DNA from: an uncultured Eubacteriales bacterium
GTDB lineage: Bacteria > Bacillota > Clostridia > Oscillospirales > CAG-272
Assembly (NCBI GenBank): GCA_905187695.1
Contig: CAJJIY010000022.1
Coordinates: 1 to 24,939 of the forward strand
Length of the DNA stretch: 24,939 bases
Direction of reading: 5' to 3'
Below the pieces are notes generated by a model. The model was not told the DNA's origin. It saw only the letters and a list, made by a program, of their open reading frames with translations, and searched no databases. A program made the translations under genes and the position numbers. Positions 7,658-16,652 of this stretch are shown in pieces (positions within the stretch are counted from its first letter, which is position 1; each line of letters begins with the position of its first letter).

Positions 7658-9001
7658 ATGCCCTGTCCAAAAGAGATCACCAATCTGTGGGAGTTGGTCA
7701 AGGAGAGTCTGCGGGGCGAAATGGCAACCACGGTTTTTGATCTTTGGTATGCCGGACTGAAACCGGAAGACTATAATCCCGACACCGGCGAATTGGTTTT
7801 TTTGGCCGATTCCGCTTTCAAAGCCGACATTCTCACCAAAAAACATAAAGAAAAAATCGAAGAGCGGTTCCTGTCGGTTACCGGGCTGGAAGTAAAGGTT
7901 TCTTTTTATTCCGACGCACCGGCCTCGCCGGCTGTAAAAAAAGAAAATCCTTTGTCCGCCCCCATTGAGGACGGCGCCGAAAAAGCACAGCGTTCCCGCT
8001 ATACCTTTGATAATTTCATCATCGGAGAATCCAATAAATTTGCCCGCGCCGCCTGTTACAAAGTGGCGCAGAACCCTTCGCTGGAATGGAACCCGCTCTT
8101 TATTCACGGACCCAGCGGGGTGGGAAAAACGCATCTGATGTATGCGGTCATCAACGAAATGCTCCGCAAACAGCCCAATCTCAAGGTCATTTACACCAAG
8201 GGAGACGAATTTATCAATTATATGATTGACTGCCTGTCCCATCAGGCCATGTCGGATTTTCGGGACCGTTACCGTTCCTGTGATGTGCTTCTGGTGGATG
8301 ATATTCAGTTCATTGCCGGCAAAGTGGCCACGCAGGAGGAATTTTTTCACACTTTCCAGTCCCTTTTTGAAGACGGAAAACAGATTATCCTCGCCTCCGA
8401 CCGGCCGCCGCGGGATATCAACCCGCTGGAAGAACGGCTCCGTTCGCGTTTTGAACAGGGACTTCTGGCCGATATCAATCCGCCAGATCTGGAACTGCGC
8501 GTTGCGATCATCAAGAAAAAGGCCGAGGATATCGGCATTGACATTCCGGACGAGGTTCTTTCTTACCTGGCCGAAAATCTTCGCTCCAACATCCGGCAGA
8601 TCGAGGGTTCCATCAAAAAGCTGGCCGCCAAAAGTCTGGTGGACGGGCGCCGCATTACCATGGAACTGGCAAGAGACTGCATTTCCGATCTTCTGGGAGA
8701 TGCGGAACCGCTGAATGTGACCATTGACAAGATCTTTGCGGCCGTATACCGGAAATATAATGTCAGCAAAGAAGAACTGCTGGGTAAAAAACGCAACAAA
8801 GAGATCGCGCTGGCCCGCCATGTCACCATTTATCTTATCCGTGAAGTGACCGAAATGTCCTACCCCAATATTGGAAAACTCTTTGAGCGGGACCATGCAA
8901 CGATCATGTCTTCGCTGGATGTAATTAAAAAACGAATCTCTTTTGATCCGGTCTTTGAATCGGATATGGAAAATCTCAAAAAAGAAATCCGCGGACATTG
9001 A
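7658..9001 (+). CDS. dnaA: Chromosomal replication initiator DnaA
   Basis: A 447-residue AAA+ initiator that binds DnaA boxes, opens oriC and loads the replicative helicase. Domain I is about 1-85, then a short linker and the AAA+ core (about 115-330): Walker A GPSGVGKT at 151-158, Walker B LLVDDIQF at 211-218, and the LRSRFEQG box VII at 261-268. Domain IV (about 350-447) holds the helix-turn-helix with IGKLFERDHATIMSS. In most DnaA proteins this reads FGGRDHTTV; here only one residue separates F409 from R411, so the recognition loop is one residue shorter. The ATG at 7658 follows AGAGGAGA by 7 nt. It heads the replication gene cluster and is followed by the oriC candidate. Confidence 0.97.
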   Translation: MPCPKEITNLWELVKESLRGEMATTVFDLWYAGLKPEDYNPDTGELVFLADSAFKADILTKKHKEKIEERFLSVTGLEVKVSFYSDAPASPAVKKENPLSAPIEDGAEKAQRSRYTFDNFIIGESNKFARAACYKVAQNPSLEWNPLFIHGPSGVGKTHLMYAVINEMLRKQPNLKVIYTKGDEFINYMIDCLSHQAMSDFRDRYRSCDVLLVDDIQFIAGKVATQEEFFHTFQSLFEDGKQIILASDRPPRDINPLEERLRSRFEQGLLADINPPDLELRVAIIKKKAEDIGIDIPDEVLSYLAENLRSNIRQIEGSIKKLAAKSLVDGRRITMELARDCISDLLGDAEPLNVTIDKIFAAVYRKYNVSKEELLGKKRNKEIALARHVTIYLIREVTEMSYPNIGKLFERDHATIMSSLDVIKKRISFDPVFESDMENLKKEIRGH

Positions 9002-9476
9002 AGCGGTTTTCCACAGCCCGCTGCGAACTGTGTAAAAACCCGTGAAAAAGTCTTTGAAAAATCAAAAAACGCCGCGCTCACTCTTTTTATTGCTTCTTTT
9101 TTCCTGTGGATTGTTTTCTTTGCCTTTTGTGGAAAAGAAAGACAGCGTTTTGCAGAAAATCAAAAAATTCCTCTTTTCGGGGAAAAGGTCCCTGTGTAAA
9201 AAAATGAAAGCTTTCGTTTTGGCTTTTGAAAGTGCCCTGAAAACGCAAAAAAGAAAAAGACATTTTGTTTTTTCACATTTTCTCCGGCACTTTTTCAGGC
9301 GTTTTTCCGCGACATTTCCGGCGTCGTATTCCTTCAAATCCGCATAATAAAGAGGCTTCCGGAGTTTTCCACAGTTTAAACAGGCTATACTCTTTTTACT
9401 ACGACATTTTATCTAAAAAACAATTTATACTTTGCCGCCCTTGCGGGCGCATCACACTGATAAAGGAGATCGATCT
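9002..9476. other. Candidate replication origin (oriC) between dnaA and dnaN
   Basis: A 475-nt gene-free, AT-rich stretch. DnaA-box-like nonamers: TTTTCCACA at 9007-9015 (+), 9365-9373 (+) and 9128-9136 (-); TTTTACACA at 9029-9037 (-) and 9193-9201 (-); the weaker CAATCCACA at 9105-9113 (-) and TTTTTCACA at 9269-9277 (+). All share the CACA end of the consensus TTATCCACA. The AT-rich end (about 9386-9430) after the last box could be the unwinding element, but I see no clear DnaA-trio run. Position between dnaA and dnaN matches the downstream origin part in other Bacillota. Short open frames here show no protein-like composition and are not called. Confidence 0.75.
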
Positions 9477-10631
9477 ATGAAACTTTTGCTCCACAGACAG
9501 GAAGTGCTCGGTGCCGTTACCCCCTTGCTTTGCGCCGCTGCCAATAAAACCACCGTGTCGGCTACCGACGGCATCCTGATTGAGGCCAAACTGCCCGACA
9601 TCTGCACTTTTACCACCTATGACCTTGAAAAAGGGATGAGAACCACCATTCACACCACCGTGCTGGAAGAAGGTTCTTTTATTGTCAGCGCACAGAAATT
9701 TGTGCAGACACTGCGGGTAATGGATGGCGAGGAAGTGGATTTTTCCATTGATAAAAATCTTTACGCGCTGTTCTCCTGTGGAAAGTCTTCCCACAAAATG
9801 AGCGCGTTGAAAGGGGAAGAATTCCCGGAGTTGCCGACTCTGGAAAGCGCCCGTGGTTTTGCGCTTCCCTCAAAAACGCTGAAAGATATGCTCAGCAAGA
9901 CCATGTATGCCATGGGCGTAAACGATCAGCGCCCGGTTCTCAACGGCTGTTTCTTTGAGGTGACTTCCGGCAGTCTTCTGCTGGTTTCCTGCGACAGCTT
10001 CAAAATGGCAAAATGCCTTTATAAAACTGAGGTGGAAAACCGGAATGAGGACGGGAGCGCGCTGAACTTCCGCTTCATCGTCCCGGTCAAGACGGTCAAC
10101 GAACTTTACAAGGTTTTGCCGGATGAAGAAGAGGATGAAATCTCCATTCATATGACCCTTAAACACATCATTTTCCACATCGGAGATTTTCTCTTTTTCT
10201 CGCGCCTGGTAGATGGGGATTATATTGATTTTGACCGGATCATCATTACCCAGCACCGGATTCATCTCACGCTGGACCGCGAGGCCTTTTTAGCGGCGCT
10301 GGAGCGGGCCGCGCTCATCACGGAGGAGCGCGTGGCCGGCAGCGTCCGTTCTCATGTCAAGCTGCAGATTGAAGAAAACCTGCTTAAAATTACGGCTGCT
10401 TCTTCCGCCGGCAGTACCTACGATGAAATTGAGGTGGAGCACGAGGGCGGCAATCTGGTCATTGCTTTCAACAACCGTTTTCTCATGGATTCGGTCCGAG
10501 CCTGTGACGGCGAAAAAATTCTCTTTTCACTCTCTTCTCCGCTTTCCAGTGTCAACCTTTCACCGGTTGGCGGTGAAGAAAACGGGCATGAGGATATCTT
10601 CATGCTGTTGCCGGTCCGCATGAAAGAATGA
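9477..10631 (+). CDS. dnaN: DNA polymerase III beta subunit (sliding clamp)
   Basis: A 384-residue protein forming the dimeric ring that tethers DNA polymerase to DNA. Three similar clamp domains of roughly 120-130 residues follow each other (start MKLLLHRQEVLGAV; middle FALPSKTLKDML and PVLNGCFFEV; last HLTLDREAFLAALERAALIT). It ends in the family's conserved LLPVR tail (LLPVRMKE). The ATG at 9477 is preceded by AAAGGAG with an 8-nt spacer; an upstream in-frame TTG at 9432 lacks a ribosome-binding site and adds residues foreign to the family. It lies directly right of the oriC candidate and overlaps recF by 4 nt. Confidence 0.97.
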   Translation: MKLLLHRQEVLGAVTPLLCAAANKTTVSATDGILIEAKLPDICTFTTYDLEKGMRTTIHTTVLEEGSFIVSAQKFVQTLRVMDGEEVDFSIDKNLYALFSCGKSSHKMSALKGEEFPELPTLESARGFALPSKTLKDMLSKTMYAMGVNDQRPVLNGCFFEVTSGSLLLVSCDSFKMAKCLYKTEVENRNEDGSALNFRFIVPVKTVNELYKVLPDEEEDEISIHMTLKHIIFHIGDFLFFSRLVDGDYIDFDRIIITQHRIHLTLDREAFLAALERAALITEERVAGSVRSHVKLQIEENLLKITAASSAGSTYDEIEVEHEGGNLVIAFNNRFLMDSVRACDGEKILFSLSSPLSSVNLSPVGGEENGHEDIFMLLPVRMKE

Positions 10632-11734
10632 TTGCCGAAAAAATAAAGGTCCGGAATTTTCGGAATATCAAAGAGGCCGAAGTGACCTTTTCACCGGGGA
10701 TCAATCTGCTCTACGGCAATAATGCGCAGGGAAAGACCAATCTGCTGGAAGCGGTTTATTACGCTTCCATCGGAAAGAGTTTCAGGGCGCAGCATCCGCA
10801 GGAGATGATTGCTTTCGGAGAAGACGAGGCTTTTTTATCGCTGGATTTTTCCGGGCGGGGTCGCACGCAGAATATTTCGGTTCTTTTTTCCGGAAACCGG
10901 GAAAGACGGGTTGAAAAAAACCGGGTGAGAATCACCCGGATGTCGGAACTGGTGGGAGAATTCAGAGCGGTGCTGTTTTGTCCGGAGCATCTTTCGCTCA
11001 TTAAAGACGGACCGGCCGAACGCCGCAATTTTCTGGATATTGCCATCAGCGCCCGGGATCCGCTTTATTTGGCTTCTCTTCAGCGTTATAACCGTGTTCT
11101 GAAACAGCGTAACGCGCTGATCAAAAAAGCGGAAGACGATCCGCGCTCTTTTAGGGAGACCGTGGAAGTGTGGTCCCGCCAACTGGCGCACGAGGGCGCC
11201 TATATTGCCCGGTCCCGGAAACGGTATATTGATCGCGCTTTTTATTATGTCGGAACTTGTTTTTTTGAAATGAGCAAAGAAAAAGAAGTGCCCGGCGTCA
11301 GTTATCTTGGCTTTTGCGGACGTGATTTTGACGGCTATGAAAATATTTATGAGACCGAAGAACTCTGTTTCCGGAAACTGAGTGAGAATCTGGAAAGAGA
11401 AAAAGGAGCCGGCGCCACGCTTTACGGAATTCACAAGGATGATTTTGAGGTCACACTCAACGGTCGTCCCGCCAGGCTTTACGGATCGCAGGGGCAGCAA
11501 CGCTCGCTTTCTCTTTCTTTGAAACTGGCAGAAGGAGAGCTTTGCCGGGAGGATTGCGGCGAATATCCGGTGTTTTTATTTGACGATGTGCTTTCCGAAC
11601 TGGACGCCGGCCGCAGACAGTATCTGTTGGAAAAAATCAAAGAAAAACAGGTGATCTTCACCACCTGTGAAGAGGCCGTTTCAAAAGAATCCCGGATTTT
11701 CCGGGTAGAAGACGGGACTTATTTACCGCTTTGA
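10628..11734 (+). CDS. recF: DNA replication and repair protein RecF
   Basis: A 368-residue SMC-like ATPase that helps load RecA at single-strand gaps with RecO and RecR. Walker A is GNNAQGKT at 30-37, the ABC signature lies in GSQGQQRSLSLSLKLAE near residue 290, and Walker B is VFLFDDVLSELD with D319-D320. The middle part carries the RecF-type AERRNFLDIAIS. The length is normal. The ATG overlaps the dnaN stop as ATGA, so the two are translationally coupled. The yaaA (S4-domain) gene that sits between dnaN and recF in Bacillus is absent. Confidence 0.96.
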   Translation: MIAEKIKVRNFRNIKEAEVTFSPGINLLYGNNAQGKTNLLEAVYYASIGKSFRAQHPQEMIAFGEDEAFLSLDFSGRGRTQNISVLFSGNRERRVEKNRVRITRMSELVGEFRAVLFCPEHLSLIKDGPAERRNFLDIAISARDPLYLASLQRYNRVLKQRNALIKKAEDDPRSFRETVEVWSRQLAHEGAYIARSRKRYIDRAFYYVGTCFFEMSKEKEVPGVSYLGFCGRDFDGYENIYETEELCFRKLSENLEREKGAGATLYGIHKDDFEVTLNGRPARLYGSQGQQRSLSLSLKLAEGELCREDCGEYPVFLFDDVLSELDAGRRQYLLEKIKEKQVIFTTCEEAVSKESRIFRVEDGTYLPL

Positions 11735-11743
11735 GAGGTTTTT

Positions 11744-12025
11744 ATGTTTTTACATATCGGAAACAGTAAAAATATCCGGGAAAAAGAAATCATCGGTATT
11801 TTTGATGCGGACACTGCCACGGTTTCGGGGATCACCCGGAAATATCTTTCGGCGTGTGAAAAAAGAGGATCGCTGGATACGGCCGGAGAAGAAATTCCAA
11901 AGTCTTTTGTGCTTTACCGAAAAGACGGAGAAACAAAGGTCTGTTTTTCACAGCTTTCTACCTCCGCGTTGATCGGTCGCAGTGAAAAAACCCTCAAAAA
12001 CGAGGATATCCGCCACTATGAATGA
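11744..12025 (+). CDS. remB: RemB/YaaB-like DUF370 protein
   Basis: A 93-residue protein starting MFLHIGNSKNIREKEIIGIF, which matches YaaB (RemB) of Bacillus, including the IGIFDADTATVS and later IPKSFVLY and FSQLSTSAL segments. In B. subtilis RemA and RemB act in activating biofilm matrix genes; RemA binds DNA as an oligomer. The location between recF and gyrB is the same as in Bacillus, which strongly supports the call. It begins 9 nt after recF and probably shares its mRNA. Its role here is unknown. Confidence 0.88.
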   Translation: MFLHIGNSKNIREKEIIGIFDADTATVSGITRKYLSACEKRGSLDTAGEEIPKSFVLYRKDGETKVCFSQLSTSALIGRSEKTLKNEDIRHYE

Positions 12026-12059
12026 GAATCAAGAGAAAGGGATAAAGAAAGGACACAAC

Positions 12060-14024
12060 ATGGCAAACATGGAAGAACGGGGACAGGTTTACGACGACAG
12101 TCAGATTCAGGTTCTGGAGGGATTGGAAGCAGTGCGCCGCAGACCGGGCATGTATATCGGTTCGACTTCACTGCGCGGCCTTCATCATCTGGTCTATGAA
12201 ATTGTGGATAACTCAATAGACGAAGCGCTGGCCGGCCGCTGTGACAAGATTGATGTTGTGCTGTTGCCGGACGGCTCGGTCTCTATTCAGGATGACGGAC
12301 AGGGAATCCCCGGCGGAATCCATCCCAAAATGGGCATTCCGACGCTGGAAGTGATTTTCACGGTTCTGCACGCAGGCGGCAAGTTTGACGGCAACGGATA
12401 TGAATTCTCCGGCGGTCTTCACGGCGTGGGTTCTTCGGTGGTGAATGCGCTGTCCGAATGGATTGAGATTGAAAGCTGCTATCAGGGTCATCGTTATACC
12501 GAGCGTTTTGAGCGCGGTGCGGTGGCGCGACCTTTTAAGGACGAAGGACCGACAGACAAACACGGCCTTTATGTGCGTTTCAAACCGGACGCTACCATAT
12601 TTGACGAAGTGGTTTTTGATTACGAAACGCTGCTTAAAAGACTTCGTGAGCAGGCTTTCCTGAATGCCGGAGTCTATATTTCCATCACCGATCAGCGCGA
12701 CGCCGAAAATATTCAGCACGAAGAACTGGAATATGAGGGCGGCATCCGCAGTTTTGTTTCTTATATCAATGAAAACAAGCACTGCCAGCTCATTCATCCG
12801 GATGTCATTTATATGAAGGCGGAAAAAACGGAGGATCTGAACGGCCGTCCGGCCCGTACCATTGCCGAGGTGGCTCTTCAGTATACCGATACATACAACG
12901 AGAGCCTTCTGACTTTTGCAAACGACATCAACACGCTGGAAGGCGGCACGCACGAGGTCGGCTTTAAAAACGCCATGACCAAAGTCATCAACGATTATGC
13001 CCGCAAATACGGTCAGCTGAAAGCCGACGATAAAAATCTGTCCGGCGATGATGTCAGAGAAGGTCTGACAGCCGTGGTCACGGTCAAACTCAAAGAGGCT
13101 CAGTTTGAAGGGCAGACCAAGACAAAGCTCGGTAACAGCGGCATCCGCTTTTTCGTGGAAAAACTGGTCACCGAAAAACTGAGTGAATATCTGGAGGAAA
13201 ATCCGGCGGTCGGTCGGGCCATCGTCGATAAAGCGCTGACGGCCAACCGGGCCAGAGAAGCCGCCAGAAAAGCAAGGGAACTGACCCGGCGCAAAAACGG
13301 GCTTGAGAGTATGTCCTTGCCCGGAAAACTGTCCGACTGCACCGAGCGGCGCACCGAACTGACCGAACTTTATCTGGTGGAGGGCGATTCGGCAGGCGGT
13401 TCGGCCAAGCTCGGCCGGGATCCCCGTTTTCAGGCGATTCTGCCTTTGCGCGGCAAGATTCTCAATGTGGAAAAAAGCCGGTTGGATAAAGTCTATGCCA
13501 ATCCGTCGGTCATTCCGATCATTCAGGCGCTCGGTTGCGGCATTGGAGAGGAATTTGACAGCACAAAACTCCGCTATGGCAAGATTATTCTCATGGCCGA
13601 TGCCGATGTGGACGGCGCACATATTCAGATCCTGTTGCTCACTTTCTTCTTCCGCCACATGAAACAGCTCATTGAGGACGGCCACATTTATTTGGCCAAG
13701 CCCCCGCTTTACAAAGTTTACCGACGGAGCGGAAAAGCAGGCGGCGAGCGTTATGCCTACTCGGATGAGGAGCGCGATGCGATTATTGCCGAACTGGGCG
13801 GAAAGGGCATTGAGGCCGACCGTTACAAAGGTCTTGGTGAAATGGATCCCGACCAGCTTTGGGAGACCACAATGGATCCGGAAAACCGCATTCTGCTGAA
13901 AGTCAATATGGAAGACGCCATCCTTTGCGACCAGATTTTTTCGACCCTCATGGGTGATGAAGTCGATCCCCGCCGGGAATTTATCGAGCAGAACGCCCGT
14001 TTTGCCGAGAATCTTGATATTTAA
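12060..14024 (+). CDS. gyrB: DNA gyrase subunit B
   Basis: A 654-residue gyrase ATPase subunit, which with GyrA introduces negative supercoils. The GHKL ATPase domain shows VLEGLEAVRRRPGMYIGST, EIVDNSIDEA and AGGKFDGNGYEFSGGLHGVG. The TOPRIM domain has EGDSAGGSAK beginning at E441 and the metal-binding DADVDGAH (D514, D516, D518). The C-terminal YKGLGEMDPDQLWETTM is intact. The ATG at 12060 is chosen because AAAGGA lies 6 nt upstream and it yields a normal N-terminus. In-frame starts at 11982 (GTG) and 12018 (ATG) lie inside or at the end of remB and have poorer sites, though the 12018 start would overlap the remB stop and cannot be fully excluded. Confidence 0.97.
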   Translation: MANMEERGQVYDDSQIQVLEGLEAVRRRPGMYIGSTSLRGLHHLVYEIVDNSIDEALAGRCDKIDVVLLPDGSVSIQDDGQGIPGGIHPKMGIPTLEVIFTVLHAGGKFDGNGYEFSGGLHGVGSSVVNALSEWIEIESCYQGHRYTERFERGAVARPFKDEGPTDKHGLYVRFKPDATIFDEVVFDYETLLKRLREQAFLNAGVYISITDQRDAENIQHEELEYEGGIRSFVSYINENKHCQLIHPDVIYMKAEKTEDLNGRPARTIAEVALQYTDTYNESLLTFANDINTLEGGTHEVGFKNAMTKVINDYARKYGQLKADDKNLSGDDVREGLTAVVTVKLKEAQFEGQTKTKLGNSGIRFFVEKLVTEKLSEYLEENPAVGRAIVDKALTANRAREAARKARELTRRKNGLESMSLPGKLSDCTERRTELTELYLVEGDSAGGSAKLGRDPRFQAILPLRGKILNVEKSRLDKVYANPSVIPIIQALGCGIGEEFDSTKLRYGKIILMADADVDGAHIQILLLTFFFRHMKQLIEDGHIYLAKPPLYKVYRRSGKAGGERYAYSDEERDAIIAELGGKGIEADRYKGLGEMDPDQLWETTMDPENRILLKVNMEDAILCDQIFSTLMGDEVDPRREFIEQNARFAENLDI

Positions 14025-14056
14025 GAAACGCCAGCGCGACAGAAAGGATAAAATCT

Positions 14057-16633
14057 GTGGAACATCATTATAACAGTGCCGATCTGGAGTTTCCGGATCA
14101 GAAAATTGAAGAAATAGATATGGGCAAGCGCGTCAAACAGGCCTTCATCGAATATTCCATGTCGGTCATTATGTCACGCGCGCTTCCGGATGTCCGGGAC
14201 GGGATGAAGCCCGGTCAACGCCGGATCATGTATGCCATGTATGAGGATCATCTGACCTCTGACAAGCCTTTCCGTAAATCGGCCACCACGGTCGGTAATG
14301 TGCTGGGCCGGTATCATCCGCATGGGGATGCCGCCGTATACGGCACCATGGTGCGCATGGCACAGGATTTTTCCATGCGCTATCCGTTGGTGGAAGGTCA
14401 CGGTAACTTCGGTTCGGTGGACGGCGACAGTGCCGCCGCGTACCGTTATACCGAGGCAAGACTGGCCAAAATTTCGGACGAACTGATGGCCGATCTTGAA
14501 AAAGAGGTTGTCCCGTTTGTTCCGAACTTTGATAACCGCCTGCGTGAGCCTTCCGTGCTTCCTTCCAGATTTCCAAACCTGCTGGTAAACGGTTCCATCG
14601 GTATTGCGGTCGGTATGGCTACCAATATCCCGCCGCACAATCTGGGTGAAGTGATTGACGCCACGGTTTACCGGATGGAAAACCCGGACTGCACCGTGGA
14701 AGACCTTATGCAATATATCAAGGGGCCGGATTTTCCGACCGCCGCCACCTGCTATGGCGTAAACGGGATTATCGAAGCCTATAAGACCGGCCGCGGCCGC
14801 GTCATGGTGCGTTCCAAATGCGAAATCAAAGAGGATAAAAACTGCATTGTCGTCACCGAGTTGCCCTATCAGGTCAACAAAAGTATGCTGGTGCAGTCCA
14901 TCGCCGCACTGGCAAAAGACAAAAAAATTGACGGTATCACCGATATCAAAGACCTTTCCAACGGCCGGAACGGTATCAATCTGGTCATTCATTACCGCCG
15001 CGATGCCAACGGGCAGGTCATTCTCAATCAGCTTTATAAAAACACGCAGTTGCAGGATACCTGCGCCATCAATATGCTGGCGCTGGTCAATAATGAGCCC
15101 AAAGTGCTCTCCCTGCCGCAGATTCTGGATTATTACATTGCCCATCAGGAGGAGGTCATCACCCGGCGGACCCGGTTTGATCTGGATAAAGCCGAGGCGC
15201 GGGCGCACATTCTGGAGGGTTATAAAATCGCCAGCGACAATATCGATGAGGTCGTGGATCTGATCCGTCATGCCGCTTCCATTCCGGATGCCAAAGAAAA
15301 ACTTATGGCGCGGTTCGGTCTTTCGGATGTGCAGTCGCAGGCCATTGTCGATATGACCATGGGCAAGCTGACCGGTCTTGAACAGCAGAAGATCGTGGAT
15401 GAACTTACCAGACTTCACGCGCTGATTGCCGATCTGCGCGCCATTCTTTCGGATATCGGCCGCATCAAGGAGATCATCAAAAACGAGATGCTGGAGATCC
15501 GGCGCAAATATGCCGATGGTCGCCGCACCGAGATCGTGCCGGCGCAGGACGATATTCTGCTGGAAGATCTTATTGAACGGCATGATTGTGTGATTACGCT
15601 CACGCACGCCGGATATATCAAGCGTCTGCCGGCCGATACCTATACGGCTCAGCACAAGGGCGGCAAGGGAATTCTCGGCATGGCCACCAAGGAAGAGGAC
15701 TTTGTGGAGAAAATGTCGGTGGTCCACAGCCATTCTTATCTTATGCTCTTTACCAACACCGGCAAGGTCTTTATGAGAAAGGCCTATCAGATTCCGGAAG
15801 CCTCCCGGACCGCCAAGGGGACAAATCTGGTAAACCTCATTGAAATCACCAACGAGGAAAAAATCACGGCCATGATCAGTGTGGAAGCCTTTGAAGAAGA
15901 CAGTTTCCTTACCATGGTTACCAAACAGGGCGTCATCAAGCGTACCGCACTTTCCGAGTATGAATATCAGCGCAAGGGCGGCAAAATCGCGCTGTCCCTG
16001 GACGAAGGGGACGAGCTGGTGTTCGTTATTCTCACACACGGAGAATCGGATGTGGTGCTAGCCACACATGAGGGCAGTGCCGCCCGCTTTACCGAGGCCA
16101 ATGTCCGTGTAATGGGCCGGACCGCCCGCGGTGTGCGCGGAATCCGTCTGCGCGAGGGCGACTATGTTGTGGGCGCCGTCCGTGTGGAAGAGGGTAAAAA
16201 ACTGGTCACCGTCACCGAAAACGGATACGGTAAACGGACCGATTTTGAAGAGTTCCGCGTCAAGGGCCGCGGCGGACTGGGTGTGACCTGTCACAATCTT
16301 ACCGAAAAAACCGGACTTCTTTGCGGAATTGCGGCTGTGGATGACGGGGATGACCTCATGATGATTACCGATGGCGGCACAATCATCCGCACACCGGTCA
16401 AAGATGTAAACACCTATTCCCGCGCCGCGTCCGGCGTCATTGTCATGCGTCTTGCCGAAAATCAGAAACTGGCCGGATTTACCAAGGTGGCGCATGAAGA
16501 GCCTGAAGAATCGGACGAAATGCCGGAGGCTGCAGATCAGGAAGGAAACAAGGCGCCCGAAGCAACAGCAAACGAAAGCGCCCGTCCGGCCGAAACGACC
16601 CCTTCGGAAAACGAGACGGAAAAAGAAAACTGA
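14057..16633 (+). CDS. gyrA: DNA gyrase subunit A
   Basis: An 858-residue gyrase DNA-cleavage subunit. The catalytic tyrosine is Y131 in AAAYRYTEARL (other species usually have AAAMRYTEARL). The quinolone pocket reads HPHGDAAVYGTMVRMAQ: A92 stands at the position of E. coli Ser83 and G96 at Asp87. The C-terminal beta-pinwheel contains a GyrA-box-like QHKGGKG at 532-538, which departs from the QRRGG(K/R)G consensus at two positions. A Glu/Pro/Ala-rich acidic tail of about 45 residues ends the protein. The start is GTG at 14057, 8 nt after AGAAAGGA. It follows gyrB by 32 nt. GyrA is preferred over ParC because of the adjacent gyrB, origin-proximal location and full-length pinwheel. Confidence 0.96.
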   Translation: MEHHYNSADLEFPDQKIEEIDMGKRVKQAFIEYSMSVIMSRALPDVRDGMKPGQRRIMYAMYEDHLTSDKPFRKSATTVGNVLGRYHPHGDAAVYGTMVRMAQDFSMRYPLVEGHGNFGSVDGDSAAAYRYTEARLAKISDELMADLEKEVVPFVPNFDNRLREPSVLPSRFPNLLVNGSIGIAVGMATNIPPHNLGEVIDATVYRMENPDCTVEDLMQYIKGPDFPTAATCYGVNGIIEAYKTGRGRVMVRSKCEIKEDKNCIVVTELPYQVNKSMLVQSIAALAKDKKIDGITDIKDLSNGRNGINLVIHYRRDANGQVILNQLYKNTQLQDTCAINMLALVNNEPKVLSLPQILDYYIAHQEEVITRRTRFDLDKAEARAHILEGYKIASDNIDEVVDLIRHAASIPDAKEKLMARFGLSDVQSQAIVDMTMGKLTGLEQQKIVDELTRLHALIADLRAILSDIGRIKEIIKNEMLEIRRKYADGRRTEIVPAQDDILLEDLIERHDCVITLTHAGYIKRLPADTYTAQHKGGKGILGMATKEEDFVEKMSVVHSHSYLMLFTNTGKVFMRKAYQIPEASRTAKGTNLVNLIEITNEEKITAMISVEAFEEDSFLTMVTKQGVIKRTALSEYEYQRKGGKIALSLDEGDELVFVILTHGESDVVLATHEGSAARFTEANVRVMGRTARGVRGIRLREGDYVVGAVRVEEGKKLVTVTENGYGKRTDFEEFRVKGRGGLGVTCHNLTEKTGLLCGIAAVDDGDDLMMITDGGTIIRTPVKDVNTYSRAASGVIVMRLAENQKLAGFTKVAHEEPEESDEMPEAADQEGNKAPEATANESARPAETTPSENETEKEN

Positions 16634-16652
16634 GTTTCCGGGGGAATAACCG

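Noticed and set aside
9042..9347. Short open frames in the dnaA-dnaN gap as a small gene
   Set aside because: Lys/Phe/Ser-rich translation typical of AT-rich noncoding DNA, no ribosome-binding site, and overlap with the DnaA-box cluster.
9432..9476. Upstream TTG as the dnaN start
   Set aside because: No ribosome-binding site before it; the ATG at 9477 has AAAGGAG at 8 nt and gives the family-typical N-terminus.
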